Shown here: piece by piece, positions 24,418-34,377 of the stretch
Position numbering within the stretch: the first letter of the stretch is position 1
How the letters are laid out: each line of letters begins with the position of its first letter
Assembly (NCBI RefSeq): GCF_900100315.1
Contig: NZ_FNFF01000021.1
Location: forward strand, 1 to 64,000
DNA from: Streptomyces indicus
Lineage (GTDB): Bacteria > Actinomycetota > Actinomycetes > Streptomycetales > Streptomycetaceae
Length of the DNA stretch: 64,000 nt
Reading direction: 5' to 3'
Program-made: the position numbers and the translations under genes
Notes under the pieces: generated by a model
What the model was told of the DNA's origin: nothing
The model's input: the letters and a program-made list of their open reading frames with translations, nothing else
The model's database searches: none

Positions 24418-25809
24418 GTGCAATTCCACGACTCGATGATCAGTCTCGTCGGCAACACCCCGCTGGTGAGGCTCAACAAGGTGACCGAAGGGATCAGGGC
24501 GACCGTCCTGGCCAAGGTCGAGTACTTCAACCCGGGCGGCTCCGTGAAGGACCGCATCGCCGTACGGATGATCGAGGCGGCCGAGAAGAGCGGGGAGCTG
24601 AAGCCCGGCGGCACGATCGTCGAGCCCACCTCCGGCAACACCGGCGTCGGACTCGCCATCGTGGCCCAGCAGAAGGGCTACAAGTGCATCTTCGTCTGCC
24701 CGGACAAGGTCTCCACGGACAAGATCAACGTGCTGCGCGCGTACGGGGCTGAGGTCGTGGTCTGCCCGACGGCCGTCGACCCCGAGCACCCCGACTCGTA
24801 CTACAACGTCTCCGACCGGCTCGTCCGTGAGACCCCCGGCGCCTGGAAGCCCGACCAGTACTCCAACCCCAACAACCCGCGCTCGCACTACGAGACCACC
24901 GGTCCCGAGCTGTGGACGCAGACGGAGGGGAAGATCACCCACTTCGTCGCGGGCGTCGGCACCGGCGGCACCATCTCCGGCACGGGCCGCTACCTCAAGG
25001 AGATCAGCGAGGGCGGCGTGCAGATCGTCGGCGCCGACCCCGAGGGCTCCGTCTACTCGGGCGGCTCGGGCCGCCCCTACCTGGTCGAGGGCGTCGGCGA
25101 GGACTTCTGGCCGAGCGCGTACGACCAGAACGTCACGGACCGGATCGTCGCCGTGTCCGACAAGGACTCCTTCCAGATGACCCGCCGCCTTGCCAAGGAG
25201 GAGGGCCTGCTCGTGGGCGGCTCCTGCGGCATGGCGGTCGTGGCGGCGCTGGAGGTCGCGAAGGACCTGGGCGAGGACGACGTGGTGGTCGTGCTGCTGC
25301 CGGACTCCGGCCGCGGCTACCTCTCGAAGATCTTCAACGACGAGTGGATGGCGGACTACGGGTTCCTCGAGGACTCCGGCTCCTCCGCGAGCGTCGGCGA
25401 CGTGCTGCGCTTCAAGGAGGGCGCGCTGCCGCACCTCGTCCACATGCACCCCGAGGAGACGGTCGGCCAGGCGATCGAGGTCCTTCGCGAGTACGGCGTC
25501 TCGCAGATGCCCATCGTGAAGCCGGGCGCGGGCCACCCCGACGTCATGGCCGCGGAGATCGTCGGCTCGGTGGTCGAGCGCGAACTGCTCGACGCCCTCT
25601 TCGCCCAGCGCGCCTCGCTCGACGACCCGCTGGAGAAGCACATGTCGGCCCCGCTGCCGCAGGTCGGCTCCGGCGAGCCCGTCGGCGACCTGATGGCGGT
25701 GCTCGGTGCGGCGGCCGGCGCGGACGCGGCGATCGTCCTGGTGGAGGGCAAGCCGAAGGGCGTGGTCAGCCGCCAGGACCTGCTCGCGTTCCTGGCCGGC
25801 GGCAAGTAG
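24418..25809 (+). CDS. cbs: Cystathionine beta-synthase
   Basis: This 463-residue PLP enzyme of the cysteine synthase/CBS family has the PLP lysine Lys44 in NPGGSVKDRI, the phosphate-binding loop GTGGTISGTG, and the substrate loop TSGNTG. A C-terminal Bateman module of two CBS domains (VHMHPEETVGQAIEVLREYG; SAPLPQVGSGEPVGDL) distinguishes CBS from cysteine synthase. It condenses serine and homocysteine to cystathionine in reverse transsulfuration. It starts at GTG 24418 after CGGAGACAAC. Terminator at 25844. Confidence 0.92.
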   Translation: MQFHDSMISLVGNTPLVRLNKVTEGIRATVLAKVEYFNPGGSVKDRIAVRMIEAAEKSGELKPGGTIVEPTSGNTGVGLAIVAQQKGYKCIFVCPDKVSTDKINVLRAYGAEVVVCPTAVDPEHPDSYYNVSDRLVRETPGAWKPDQYSNPNNPRSHYETTGPELWTQTEGKITHFVAGVGTGGTISGTGRYLKEISEGGVQIVGADPEGSVYSGGSGRPYLVEGVGEDFWPSAYDQNVTDRIVAVSDKDSFQMTRRLAKEEGLLVGGSCGMAVVAALEVAKDLGEDDVVVVLLPDSGRGYLSKIFNDEWMADYGFLEDSGSSASVGDVLRFKEGALPHLVHMHPEETVGQAIEVLREYGVSQMPIVKPGAGHPDVMAAEIVGSVVERELLDALFAQRASLDDPLEKHMSAPLPQVGSGEPVGDLMAVLGAAAGADAAIVLVEGKPKGVVSRQDLLAFLAGGK

Positions 25810-25843
25810 CCCCAGCCGCCTGCCCGTTGTGCCGTGCGGGCTC

Positions 25844-25880
25844 CGAAGGCCGCGAGTGCCTCACGGCTTCGCGGCCTTCG
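25844..25880. terminator. 12-bp hairpin terminator after cbs
   Basis: cgaaggccgcga (25844-25855) and tcgcggccttcg (25869-25880) are exact reverse complements 34 bp after the cbs stop. Confidence 0.7.
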
Positions 25881-26074
25881 TGCAAACGGTACGTACGCGA
25901 CACGTCCGCGCAGCACCCGCTTAACACACGTCCGGCATTGTTCTGGGTGTCGGCAGGAACGGGAGCGGCTCCCCGGACCGGCCGGCACCGAGCGGCGCAG
26001 GACCTCCGGAGCGGCTCCCGGACCTCCTCGACGCCACGGACGCACCACGCCGGCCCTGACCCGGCCCGCGTCCA

Positions 26075-26132
26075 CTCGCGGGGCCGCCGTCGTCCCGCCC
26101 CCCGTCACACGGGGGTGCGGCGGCCCCGCGAG
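26075..26132. terminator. Long hairpin before the convergent membrane-protein stop
   Basis: ctcgcggggccgccg (26075-26089) pairs exactly with cggcggccccgcgag (26118-26132). The loop contains a smaller cccccc/gggggt hairpin. It lies downstream of the minus-strand gene ending at 26172. The rest of 25881-26074 shows nothing. Confidence 0.6.
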
Positions 26133-26171
26133 AAGCTCACCCTCTGCTCCGCGGGCTGGGGACAGCGGCCC

Positions 26172-26594
26172 TCAGTCCTCCCAGTCCGATTCCCGCCCCC
26201 GCTGCCCCCGCCCGAACCCCGGGAGCTTGTGCAGTGCGTGGACCGCGTTGACGCCGACGATGCCGAGCCAGGCGACGATCAGGCCCGGGAGGTCCGCGTT
26301 GACCGCTGCGATGGCCGACAAGGGGATCGCGAGGATCAGGGAGACGATCGCGAAGCCGAAGCGTTCGCCCCAGGCGTCCACCGGGCCGCGCGGGGTGCGG
26401 GCCTCGCGGGCGACCGCCATCTGCTGCTCCGCCATCAGGCGGCGCATGCGGCGGTCCACCGTCGCGTCGAGACGGGTCTCGACCTTTTCGAGGAACGACT
26501 CGACCAGCGCGGGTTCGTAGTCCTCGCCGAGCTCCCTGCGGGTGTGCAGGGTCGCTTGGAGTTCCTTCTTGAGCTCAGCGTCTCGGGCTTCCAT
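26172..26594 (-). CDS. Small membrane protein of unknown function
   Basis: This 140-residue protein has a charged helical N-terminal half (LKKELQATLHTRRELGEDYE; VETRLDATVDRRMRRLMAEQ) followed by two membrane helices (FGFAIVSLILAIPLSAIAAV; GLIVAWLGIVGVNAVHALH). Similar short proteins sit beside regulators in actinobacteria, sometimes as integral membrane partners. It is divergent from the RpiR-type gene. No function can be assigned. Confidence 0.75.
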   Translation of the reverse strand: MEARDAELKKELQATLHTRRELGEDYEPALVESFLEKVETRLDATVDRRMRRLMAEQQMAVAREARTPRGPVDAWGERFGFAIVSLILAIPLSAIAAVNADLPGLIVAWLGIVGVNAVHALHKLPGFGRGQRGRESDWED

Positions 26595-26724
26595 ACCTAC
26601 GAACGGTACGAAGCGGCGGTCCGCGGCGCAGTGGGGCTAGCCCCCGGATCCGGGGTCGGGCAGGCCCGCCGTCGGGGGCGGCGGCGGCTTCTCCCTTGCC
26701 GTGACTGCATACCCTCATGCAGAG

Positions 26725-26739
26725 TTCATGGTCACTGAA
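26725..26739. promoter_or_regulatory. Candidate RpiR-type site ttca-N7-tgaa
   Basis: The inverted repeat ttca-tggtcac-tgaa lies about 70 bp before the RpiR gene and next to a tgcat-N6-atgca repeat (26706-26721). RpiR-family proteins bind TGAA/TTCA-type palindromes, so autoregulation is possible. Confidence 0.35.
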
Positions 26740-26810
26740 TAGCCTCGTGGGAGGCCAGGGCGCCGCGGGACGCGAGCGGCGCGAGACCGAGCGATGCGGG
26801 AGACCGAGTG

Positions 26811-27644
26811 ATGACCGACAGCCCGGCCACCCGGCTGCAACAGCTCTTCGAGGGGCACCGGCTGACCCCGACCCAGCGCCGTATCGCGCACTGCATGGTG
26901 CGGCGCGCGGCCGACGTGCCGTTCCTGTCCTCCGTGGAGCTCGCCGAACTCGCCGGGGTGAGCCAGCCGTCCGTGACCCGGTTCGCGGTCGCCCTCGGCT
27001 TCGACGGCTACCCGGCGCTGCGCAGGCACCTGCGCGAGGTCGCCCCGGCGGCCGCGGACGCGCCCGCCGAGCTCAACGAGTACCAGCAGGCCGTCGAGGC
27101 CGAGATCGAGAACCTGCGCCACCTCGCCTCCGTGCTCGCCGACCCCTCGCCCGTGGAGCAGGCCGGCGCCCTGCTCGCCGCGTCCCGCCCGCTGCCGGTG
27201 CTCGGGCTGCGGGCGGCGGCCTCGCAGGCGTACGGCTTCGCGTACTTCGCCGCCAAGGTGCACCCGGACGTCCGGCTGCTGCACGAGGGCGGCACGATGC
27301 TCGCTGACCGTCTGGACGCCGCGGCCCGCGCGGGCGCCACGGCCCTGATGTGCTTCGCGCTGCCGCGCCATCCGCGCGAGGTGGTCGAGGCCCTGACGTA
27401 CGCCAAGTCCCTCGGGCTGACCGTCGTCACGGTCGCCGACTCGGCCTTCGCCCCGGTCGCCAAGGTCTCCGACCTGCTGCTGCCCGCGGCCGTCGGCACC
27501 GGCCTCGCCTTCGACACGGTGTGCGCGCCGATGCTGCTCGGCCGGGTCCTCCTGGAGGCCATGTGCGACGGCCTCCCGGAGGCCCAGGCCCGGTTGGAGG
27601 CCTTCGATGTGCGGGCCGCGGAGCGCGGGTTGTTCGTGGAGTGA
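26811..27644 (+). CDS. MurR/RpiR-family transcriptional regulator with SIS domain
   Basis: This 277-residue protein has an N-terminal RpiR helix-turn-helix (LTPTQRRIAHCMVRRAADVP; SSVELAELAGVSQPSVTRFA) and a C-terminal SIS domain (VLGLRAAASQAYGFAYFAAK; ATALMCFALPRHPREVVEAL) that binds sugar-phosphate-like ligands. GTG 26808 and ATG 26811 are adjacent; the ATG is taken. It lies 3.9 kb from hutU with amino acid metabolism genes between. Regulation of the hut genes is conceivable but not shown. Confidence 0.88.
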   Translation: MTDSPATRLQQLFEGHRLTPTQRRIAHCMVRRAADVPFLSSVELAELAGVSQPSVTRFAVALGFDGYPALRRHLREVAPAAADAPAELNEYQQAVEAEIENLRHLASVLADPSPVEQAGALLAASRPLPVLGLRAAASQAYGFAYFAAKVHPDVRLLHEGGTMLADRLDAAARAGATALMCFALPRHPREVVEALTYAKSLGLTVVTVADSAFAPVAKVSDLLLPAAVGTGLAFDTVCAPMLLGRVLLEAMCDGLPEAQARLEAFDVRAAERGLFVE

Positions 27645-27668
27645 GGGGGAGGGGGACAGCCGCTCCGG

Positions 27669-28277
27669 TTATACGCGGGCCGGTCTGCGTGCCCCGCCCG
27701 GCGCCGCGTCCCCCGCGGCGATCCCCGTCCTGCGGTACGGGCCCACCGGCCTGCCCGCGAGTCCCTTCGCCGCCCGGTCGACCGGTACCCACAGCAGCGC
27801 GTCCGCGTCCCGTTCGAGCCGGCCCAGCCAGGCGGCCTTCGCCCACAGGCCGGCGCCCGCGCCCGCGAGCAGCAGCCCGCCCGCCGTCGGCAGGACGAAA
27901 GAGGTGCACACGGCCGCGAGGAAGGCGCCGGCCAGCCACCAGCGGTGGGCGCGGCGCCAGTTCGCGAGCGTGACCCGCCGGTCCTGGAGCACGTCGTGCC
28001 GGGCGGCCCGGGTCGCGGCCCGCGCCGACGCGGCGTAGCGCCCGCGCCGTACGGCGAAGACGGCGGCCAGGGCGATCAGGAACAGCGCCCCGCCCGCCAT
28101 GACCCCGATCCGCCGCCCGGTCAGCCCCGGCACGAGGACGCCGACGCCCGCCGCGACCACGCCGAGCCACCACAAGGGGGCGGCCCCGGCCCTTACGGAC
28201 ACGGCAACCCGGGCCAGTACGTGCGTGTGTGCCCCGGAACCAGCTCCAGCTCCAGCTCCCGCTCCTGCTCTTGCCAC
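27669..28277 (-). CDS. Membrane protein of unknown function
   Basis: This 202-residue protein begins with an Ala-Gly dipeptide run (ARAGAGAGAGAGSGA). It has four predicted membrane segments in two pairs (LWWLGVVAAGVGVLVPGLTG; GVMAGGALFLIALAAVFAV; RWWLAGAFLAAVCTSFVLP; GLLLAGAGAGLWAKAAWL) around a basic cytoplasmic loop (YAASARAATRAARHDVLQDR). The GTG at 28277 has AAGGGAGAG upstream. No recognisable family. Confidence 0.7.
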   Translation of the reverse strand: MARAGAGAGAGAGSGAHTHVLARVAVSVRAGAAPLWWLGVVAAGVGVLVPGLTGRRIGVMAGGALFLIALAAVFAVRRGRYAASARAATRAARHDVLQDRRVTLANWRRAHRWWLAGAFLAAVCTSFVLPTAGGLLLAGAGAGLWAKAAWLGRLERDADALLWVPVDRAAKGLAGRPVGPYRRTGIAAGDAAPGGARRPARV

Positions 28278-28357
28278 GTGTTCTCTCCCTTCTGCCTGGC
28301 CGGGCCCCGCTCCGGCGAACAGGGCCCCGGCCGCCCGCTCCGGCCTGCTGACCAGCC

Positions 28358-28381
28358 GGTCGGCTGGTCGGCTGGTCGGCC
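28358..28381. repeat. Three 8-bp tandem repeats (ggtcggct)
   Basis: ggtcggct-ggtcggct-ggtcggcc lies in the 168-bp gap between two minus-strand genes. Probably a slippage product; no function evident. Confidence 0.5.
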
Positions 28382-28445
28382 GGAGAGGTTAGCGGCAGGA
28401 GATGAGAGCCGTCTGAGCGACCGGCCGCTCTCAACGCCCCGTCGT

Positions 28446-29822
28446 TCAGGCCCCCTTGGGCGTGTCCTCCTCGCCCCGCGCCTTCATGACCGCCTTGTTC
28501 ACCGCCCACAGCGCGATGCCGATCGCGAGCAGCACGCCGGCGCGGATGTAGACGTCCGCGGGACGGTCGGCGAGCGGGCTGGCCAGGATCAGCGCCGTGA
28601 TCGCACCGAGCACGGGCAGGACCGTCGGCGTACGGAAATGGGCGTGGTCCACCGGGTCGCGGCGCAGCACGAGCACCGCGATGTTGACCACCGCGAACAC
28701 GCAGAGCAGCAGGAACGCCGTGGTGTCGCCGAGCCCTTCGATCTCACCCGTCGACACGAGACCGATCGCGAGCAGCGAGACGAAGACGATGCCGACCACG
28801 GGGGTGCGGCGCTTGGCGAGCACGCGGCCCATGCCGCGCGGCAGGATGCGCTCGTTGGCCATCCCGTAGCAGAGCCGCGAGGCCATCATGATGTTGATCA
28901 GCGCCGAGTTGGTGACCGCGAACAGGGCGATCAGGGCGAAGAGTTTGTGCGGGAAGTCCACCCCGCCGGCCTTCACGACCTCCAGCAGCGGGCCGCTCGA
29001 ACCGGCGAGGGTCTTGTGGTCGACCATCAGCGAGGACACCAGCGCCACGAGCACGTAGATCGTGCCGGTGATCGCCACGCCCAGGAAGATCGCCCGCGGG
29101 AAGTTGCGGTGCGGCTCCTTGGTCTCCTCGACCATGTTCACCGAGTCCTCGAAGCCCACGAAGGCGAAGAAGCCCAGGGCCGTCGCGCCGAGTACGCCGG
29201 TGATCAGCGCGTATCCGGTGCCGGTCGCCTCGAAGTCGGTGAGCCGGGAGGGCTCGCCGTCGCCGGTCAGGACCGCCCAGGCGCCGATCGCCAGGATGAT
29301 GACCAGGCCGGTCAGCTCGACGAGGGTCAGGACCACGTTGGTCTTCACCGACTCCGACACCCCGCGCAGGTTCAGCGCGGCGAGCACCAGGATGAAGGCG
29401 ATCGCGACCAGCGTGGGCGGCAGCAGGTCGCCGGTGAGCTCGCTCAGGTAGTCCCCGCTGAACGCCCGGGCCGCCGCGCTCGCCGAGGAGAGGCCCGAGC
29501 ACATCACCATGAAGGCCACGATGAAGGTGATGAAGGGGACCTTGAAGGCCTTCTGCGTGTAGAGCGCCGCACCGGCCGCGCGCGGGTACTTCCCGACGAG
29601 TTCGACATACGAGGCGGCCGTCAGGATCGCGACGACGAACCCGATCACGAACGGCAGCCAGAGGGCCCCGCCCACCTTTCCCGCGACCTTCCCGGTGGTC
29701 GCGTAGATCCCCGTCCCGAGAATGTCCCCGATCACGAAGAGGATCAGGAGACCCGGGCCGATGGCGCGTTTGAGCGTGGGTTCCTCCTGCGGAACGGTGC
29801 TGTGCGGCTCAGTGACGGACAC
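28446..29822 (-). CDS. APC-superfamily amino acid permease
   Basis: This 458-residue protein has about twelve membrane segments and the APC signature near TM1 (GPGLLILFVIGDILGTGIYA), then TAASYVELVGKYPRAAGAAL and GFFAFVGFEDSVNMVEETK, where the conserved Phe-Glu pair sits. It probably imports an amino acid or polyamine. It follows the fold-III decarboxylase gene by 131 bp on the same strand and may share its substrate. GTG 29822 has GGGGAGG upstream. Proximity to hut does not by itself make it a histidine permease. Confidence 0.9.
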   Translation of the reverse strand: MSVTEPHSTVPQEEPTLKRAIGPGLLILFVIGDILGTGIYATTGKVAGKVGGALWLPFVIGFVVAILTAASYVELVGKYPRAAGAALYTQKAFKVPFITFIVAFMVMCSGLSSASAAARAFSGDYLSELTGDLLPPTLVAIAFILVLAALNLRGVSESVKTNVVLTLVELTGLVIILAIGAWAVLTGDGEPSRLTDFEATGTGYALITGVLGATALGFFAFVGFEDSVNMVEETKEPHRNFPRAIFLGVAITGTIYVLVALVSSLMVDHKTLAGSSGPLLEVVKAGGVDFPHKLFALIALFAVTNSALINIMMASRLCYGMANERILPRGMGRVLAKRRTPVVGIVFVSLLAIGLVSTGEIEGLGDTTAFLLLCVFAVVNIAVLVLRRDPVDHAHFRTPTVLPVLGAITALILASPLADRPADVYIRAGVLLAIGIALWAVNKAVMKARGEEDTPKGA

Positions 29823-29953
29823 GGTTGACCTCCCCCGACAGCGGATACGTCGGGTCGGCTCATGCCCGGTGTGGCGCCGGTCACACGCAACTCGTGCGGG
29901 ATCAGAGGTTCTTCAGAGGTTCGCCCGCGTGCCCGGCGCCGTTCGGCCCGCCG

Positions 29954-31372
29954 TCACATCCCGTCCAGCGCCCGCAGCTGTTCGCCGCCCGACTCCGCCA
30001 CGATCTCCGCCACCGTCTGCGCCTCGCGGACCAGCGCGAAGCGCACCGTGCCGTCGGCCTCCGCCGCGAAGCCGTGAATCGCGGGCCGGGCAAGGGAGTT
30101 GTACGCGTAGGGGTGGGCGAAGTAGTACGCGCCCGTGTCCAGGGCCGCCACCCAGTCGTCCTGTTCGAGGAGCGGCAGCGGGCGGTCGGCGGCGAGCAGG
30201 TCGCCGGCGAAGCAGGCCGGGCCCGCCACGTCCTGGGCGGTCTCGGGGCCCGTCTTCGGGCGGCCCTTCGGGTCGTACGCGGCGATCCGCAGCGGCCAGG
30301 AGTGCGGGGCGTAGACCGTGCGCGTCGCCACCTGGGCGCCCGCGTGCGTCACCGCGATGGGGCGGCCGCCGGAGGTCTTCGTGTACTCCACGCGCGCCAG
30401 GATCGTGCCGTGCTTGGCGAGCAGCGACCGGCCGAACTCCGTGACCAGGCCGTACGACCCGGTGAACAGGCCGGGCACGCTGCGCTGCAAGGCCCGTACG
30501 AACTCGGCGTAGGTCGGGGTCTCCTCGTCCGAGGTGAAGTTCACCGAGAGGCCGCCGCCGATGTCGAGGGTGTCGATCTGCCGGCGGCCGGCCCGCGCGT
30601 TGATCTCCTCGGCGAGCTCGTACAGCGCGCGGATGCCCTGGACGTGCAGGTCGAGCGGGATGCCCTGGGAGCCGGAGTGGATGTGCAGCCGGGTCAGCCA
30701 GGGGCGGTCGAGGTACGCGCGGATCAGCCAGTCGCGGGCGCCTTCGTCCCGTAGCGCCACACCGAACTTCGAGGTCGAGGTCGCGGTGGACAGGGCCTCG
30801 ATGGAACCGCCGCCCGTCTGCGGGTTCACGCGGATGCCCAGCGGAGAACCGCTCGGCGCCGAGCGGACCAGGGCGTCGAGGCGGGCGAGCTCCTGCGGAT
30901 TGTCGGCGTTGACCGCGATGCCGAGCGCGAGCGCCTCGCGGAGTTCGGCGGGGGTCTTCGCGGGGGAGTCGAGGACCGTCTGTGCGGGGCGGATCCCGGC
31001 CGCGCGGGCGAGGGCCAGCTCGCCGGGGCTCGCCACCTCGGCGCCCAAGCCCTCTTCGCGCAGCAGCCGCAGGACGGGCACGAGCGGGGCGGCCTTCACG
31101 GCGAAGGCGTGCAGGACGGGGGCCGAAGTCGCCGCCGCGAAGGCCGACTTGAGGGCGGCGGCGGAGGCGCGGATGCCGGTGATGTCGAGGAAGGCGGCGA
31201 TCGGGATGTCGCGCCCTACGAGGCCTTGCTCGACGGCGGCGCGGACGGCGGCGTCACGGCGCTCGGCCGAAGGGCTCCCCGCGCTGTCCGCGCGCCCCGT
31301 GCTCTCTGCGTCCCCCGCGCTGTCCGCGCCCTCTGCGTTCCCCGCGCTCTCTGCGTTCTCCCGTATCCCCAT
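29954..31372 (-). CDS. Fold-III PLP decarboxylase (diaminopimelate decarboxylase-like)
   Basis: This 472-residue protein has the alanine-racemase-type barrel with the PLP lysine at Lys93 (LHAFAVKAAPLVPVL), HIHSGSQG, DIGGGLSVNF for phosphate binding, and a C-terminal beta domain containing GPACFAGDLLAADRPLP, which carries the conserved Cys. It resembles LysA but is divergent and unlikely to be the housekeeping enzyme. The first 35 residues are a low-complexity Asn/Ala/Glu/Ser/Gly tract. It may act on ornithine, arginine or a modified amino acid; the adjacent permease may supply the substrate. Confidence 0.85.
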   Translation of the reverse strand: MGIRENAESAGNAEGADSAGDAESTGRADSAGSPSAERRDAAVRAAVEQGLVGRDIPIAAFLDITGIRASAAALKSAFAAATSAPVLHAFAVKAAPLVPVLRLLREEGLGAEVASPGELALARAAGIRPAQTVLDSPAKTPAELREALALGIAVNADNPQELARLDALVRSAPSGSPLGIRVNPQTGGGSIEALSTATSTSKFGVALRDEGARDWLIRAYLDRPWLTRLHIHSGSQGIPLDLHVQGIRALYELAEEINARAGRRQIDTLDIGGGLSVNFTSDEETPTYAEFVRALQRSVPGLFTGSYGLVTEFGRSLLAKHGTILARVEYTKTSGGRPIAVTHAGAQVATRTVYAPHSWPLRIAAYDPKGRPKTGPETAQDVAGPACFAGDLLAADRPLPLLEQDDWVAALDTGAYYFAHPYAYNSLARPAIHGFAAEADGTVRFALVREAQTVAEIVAESGGEQLRALDGM

Positions 31373-31421
31373 GTGGTCCAGACAACCACCCCCACCCGTG
31401 CCGCGCAGAGGGACGAGGGGA

Positions 31422-31450
31422 TTGACTAGTTCTATTCAGCTGGACAGGAT
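31422..31450 (+). promoter_or_regulatory. Predicted hutU promoter
   Basis: TTGACT (31422-31427), a 17-bp spacer and CAGGAT (31445-31450) match the vegetative HrdB-type consensus and lie 54 bp before the hutU ATG. Operator sequence for histidine control is not obvious. Confidence 0.6.
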
Positions 31451-31504
31451 GTGAATAACGACATCACGCAGCATCGACCCTCATGACGTCTCGAGGAGGC
31501 CCCC

Positions 31505-33169
31505 ATGTCCGGACCCCGTCCCGTCCGAGCGCCCCGCGGCACCGGGCTCAGCGCCCTGGGGTGGCAGCAGGAGGCCGCCCTCCGGATGCTCCAGAACAAC
31601 CTGGACCCCGAGGTCGCCGAGCACCCCGACAAGCTCGTGGTCTACGGCGGCACCGGCAAGGCGGCCCGCGACTGGCGCTCCTTCGACGCGATGGTCCGCA
31701 CCCTGAAGACCCTCAAGCAGGACGAGACGATGCTCGTGCAGTCGGGCCGTCCGGTCGGCGTGATGCAGACCCACGAGTGGGCGCCGCGGGTCCTGATCGC
31801 CAACTCGAACCTGGTGGGCGACTGGGCGAACTGGGAGGAGTTCCGGCGTCTGGAGCAGCTGGGTCTGACCATGTACGGGCAGATGACGGCCGGTTCCTGG
31901 ATCTACATCGGCACCCAGGGCATCCTCCAGGGCACGTACGAGACCTTCGCCGCGGTGGCCGCGAAGAAGTTCGGCGGCACCCTCGCGGGCACGATCACGC
32001 TGACCGCCGGACTCGGCGGCATGGGCGGCGCCCAGCCGCTGGCCGTGACGATGAACGACGGCGTCGCGATCTGCATCGACGTGGACCCGCGCGCCATCGA
32101 GCGCCGTATCGAGCACCGCTACCTGGACGTGCAGGCCGACAACCTGGCCCACGCCCTCCAGCTCGCCACCGAGGCCCGGGACGCCCGGCGCCCGCTCTCC
32201 ATCGGCCTGCTCGGCAACGCGGCCGACCTGCTGCCGCAGATGCTCGCCGAGGGCGCCCCGATCGACATCGTCACGGACCAGACCTCCGCGCACGACCCGC
32301 TCTCGTACCTGCCGAGCGGTGTGGCCTTCGAGGACATGGCGGACGCGGTGGCCAAGGACCCCGCCGGGTTCACGACGCGGGCCCGTGAGTCGATGGCCAG
32401 GCACGTCGAGGCCATGGTCGGCTTCATGGACGCGGGCGCCGAGGTCTTCGACTACGGCAACTCCATCCGCGGCGAGGCCCAACTGGCCGGATACGAGCGG
32501 GCGTTCGCCTTCCCCGGCTTCGTGCCCGCGTACATCCGCCCCCTCTTCTGCGAGGGCAAGGGCCCGTTCCGCTGGGCCGCGCTCTCGGGCGAGGCGAGCG
32601 ACATCCACAAGACCGACAAGGCGATCCTCGAGCTCTTCCCCGAGAACGAGTCCCTGCACCGCTGGATCAAGATGGCCGGCGAGCGCGTCCACTTCCAGGG
32701 CCTGCCCGCCCGTATCTGCTGGCTCGGCTACGGCGAGCGCGACAAGGCCGGCGAGCGCTTCAACGACATGGTGGCGAGCGGCGAACTCCAGGCACCCCTG
32801 GCCATCGGCCGCGACCACCTCGACTGCGGCTCGGTGGCCTCCCCGTACCGCGAGACCGAGGCGATGCTCGACGGCTCGGACGCCATCGCCGACTGGCCGC
32901 TGCTCAACGCCATGGTGAACGTGGCCTCCGGCGCCTCCTGGGTCTCACTGCACCACGGCGGCGGCGTGGGCATGGGCCGCTCCATCCACGCCGGCCAGGT
33001 CTCGGTGGCCGACGGCACCAAGCTCGCGGGCGAGAAGATCCGCCGCGTGCTCACCAACGACCCGGGTATGGGCGTCATCCGCCATGTCGACGCCGGTTAC
33101 GACATCGCGGAGTCGGTGGCGGACGCCAAGGGCGTACGGGTCCCGATGCGCGAGGGCGAGCAGGCGTGA
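31505..33169 (+). CDS. hutU: Urocanate hydratase
   Basis: This 554-residue protein is full length for the NAD-dependent urocanase family, with [10 protein letters not shown] near the N-terminus, [20 protein letters not shown], the NAD-binding [16 protein letters not shown], and [12 protein letters not shown] and [18 protein letters not shown] later. It converts urocanate to imidazolonepropionate, the second step of histidine degradation. The histidase gene hutH is not in this window. Ribosome-binding site GAGGAGG precedes the ATG. The stop overlaps the next start (GTGA). Confidence 0.97.
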   Translation: MSGPRPVRAPRGTGLSALGWQQEAALRMLQNNLDPEVAEHPDKLVVYGGTGKAARDWRSFDAMVRTLKTLKQDETMLVQSGRPVGVMQTHEWAPRVLIANSNLVGDWANWEEFRRLEQLGLTMYGQMTAGSWIYIGTQGILQGTYETFAAVAAKKFGGTLAGTITLTAGLGGMGGAQPLAVTMNDGVAICIDVDPRAIERRIEHRYLDVQADNLAHALQLATEARDARRPLSIGLLGNAADLLPQMLAEGAPIDIVTDQTSAHDPLSYLPSGVAFEDMADAVAKDPAGFTTRARESMARHVEAMVGFMDAGAEVFDYGNSIRGEAQLAGYERAFAFPGFVPAYIRPLFCEGKGPFRWAALSGEASDIHKTDKAILELFPENESLHRWIKMAGERVHFQGLPARICWLGYGERDKAGERFNDMVASGELQAPLAIGRDHLDCGSVASPYRETEAMLDGSDAIADWPLLNAMVNVASGASWVSLHHGGGVGMGRSIHAGQVSVADGTKLAGEKIRRVLTNDPGMGVIRHVDAGYDIAESVADAKGVRVPMREGEQA

Positions 33170-34377
33170 CCTCGTCCTTCCAGGAGATGTGGGCGGATCT
33201 CGCGCCCATCGGGCGGGACGCCGGCAGCGGCGGCTACCGGCGTTTCGCCTGGACCGAGGCGGACCGCGACTGCCGTGCGTGGTTCCGGTCCGAGGCCGAG
33301 GCCCGCGGCCTGACCTACGAGCTGGACCGCAACGGCAACCAGTGGGCCTGGCTCGGCGACCCCGCGGCCGGCGACGCGGTCGTCACCGGCTCGCACCTCG
33401 ACTCCGTACCGGACGGCGGGGCCTTCGACGGCCCGCTCGGTGTCGTGAGCGCGTTCGCGGCACTGGATGAACTCCGCCACAGGGGAGTGGAGTTCACCAG
33501 GCCGCTCGCGCTCACCAACTTCGGCGACGAGGAAGGCGCCCGCTTCGGGCTCGCGTGTGTGGGCTCGCGGCTGACCGCCGGGCAGCTGTCGAAGGAGCAG
33601 GCGTACGCGCTGAAGGACGGCGACGGGGTATCGCTGCCCGCGGCCATGGAGGCGGCGGGGCACGACCCTTCGAGCCTCGGCCGCGACGACGAGCGGCTCT
33701 CCCGCATCGGTGCGTACGTGGAACTCCACGTGGAGCAGGGCCGCGCGCTCGACCTGTCCGGGGACGCGGTCGGCATCGCGAGCGCCATCTGGCCGCACGG
33801 CCGCTGGCGCTTCGACTTCCGCGGCGAGGCCAACCACGCGGGCACCACGCGGCTCGTGGACCGGCGCGACCCGATGCTGCCGTACGCCGAGACGGTCCTT
33901 GCCGCCCGCCGCGAGGCCGAACTCGCGGGCGCGGTGGCCACGTTCGGGAAGATCGCGGTGGAGCCCAACGGCGTCAACGCGATCCCTTCGCTCGTACGCG
34001 GCTGGCTGGACTCGCGCGCGCCCTCGCCGGACGACCTGGACGCCACGGTCACGGCGATCGAGAAGGCGGCGCGCGAGTACGCCGACCGGCACGGCGTGGA
34101 CCTGGACGTGGTCCGGGAGTCCTTCACGCCGGTCATCGAGTTCGAGCACGCGCTGCGCGACGAGCTCGGGCGGCTCCTGGGCGGTTCCGTGCCGGTACTC
34201 GGCACGGGCGCGGGACACGACGCGGGAATCCTCTCGTCGGTGATCCCGACGGCCATGCTGTTCGTACGCAACCCCACGGGCGTCTCGCACTCCCCGGCCG
34301 AGCACGCGGCCGAGGACGACTGCGTGGCCGGGGTGCGCGCACTGGCGGACGTACTGGAGGGCTTGGCGTGTCGGTGA
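33166..34377 (+). CDS. M20-family amidohydrolase (allantoate amidohydrolase/N-carbamoylase type) in the hut operon
   Basis: This 403-residue metalloenzyme has the dinuclear-metal motifs of the M20/AllC subfamily: [28 protein letters not shown] with the Glu pair, YVELHVEQG, a dimerisation domain starting [17 protein letters not shown], and GVSHSPAEH. The GTG at 33166 overlaps the hutU stop by four bases and it runs into hutF. Annotators call such proteins allantoate amidohydrolase. In this operon the missing activity after HutF is N-formylglutamate deformylase (HutG), so it may hydrolyse N-formylglutamate; this is inference. Confidence 0.85.
   Translation: MTSSFQEMWADLAPIGRDAGSGGYRRFAWTEADRDCRAWFRSEAEARGLTYELDRNGNQWAWLGDPAAGDAVVTGSHLDSVPDGGAFDGPLGVVSAFAALDELRHRGVEFTRPLALTNFGDEEGARFGLACVGSRLTAGQLSKEQAYALKDGDGVSLPAAMEAAGHDPSSLGRDDERLSRIGAYVELHVEQGRALDLSGDAVGIASAIWPHGRWRFDFRGEANHAGTTRLVDRRDPMLPYAETVLAARREAELAGAVATFGKIAVEPNGVNAIPSLVRGWLDSRAPSPDDLDATVTAIEKAAREYADRHGVDLDVVRESFTPVIEFEHALRDELGRLLGGSVPVLGTGAGHDAGILSSVIPTAMLFVRNPTGVSHSPAEHAAEDDCVAGVRALADVLEGLACR

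Noticed and set aside
28446-29822. Histidine permease (HutT-like) assignment
   Set aside because: The APC family is clear, but neither specificity motifs nor operon structure tie it to hut; it follows a fold-III decarboxylase instead.
29954-31372. Housekeeping diaminopimelate decarboxylase LysA
   Set aside because: The sequence is divergent from LysA, has an atypical low-complexity N-terminus, and is next to a permease rather than lysine or threonine genes.
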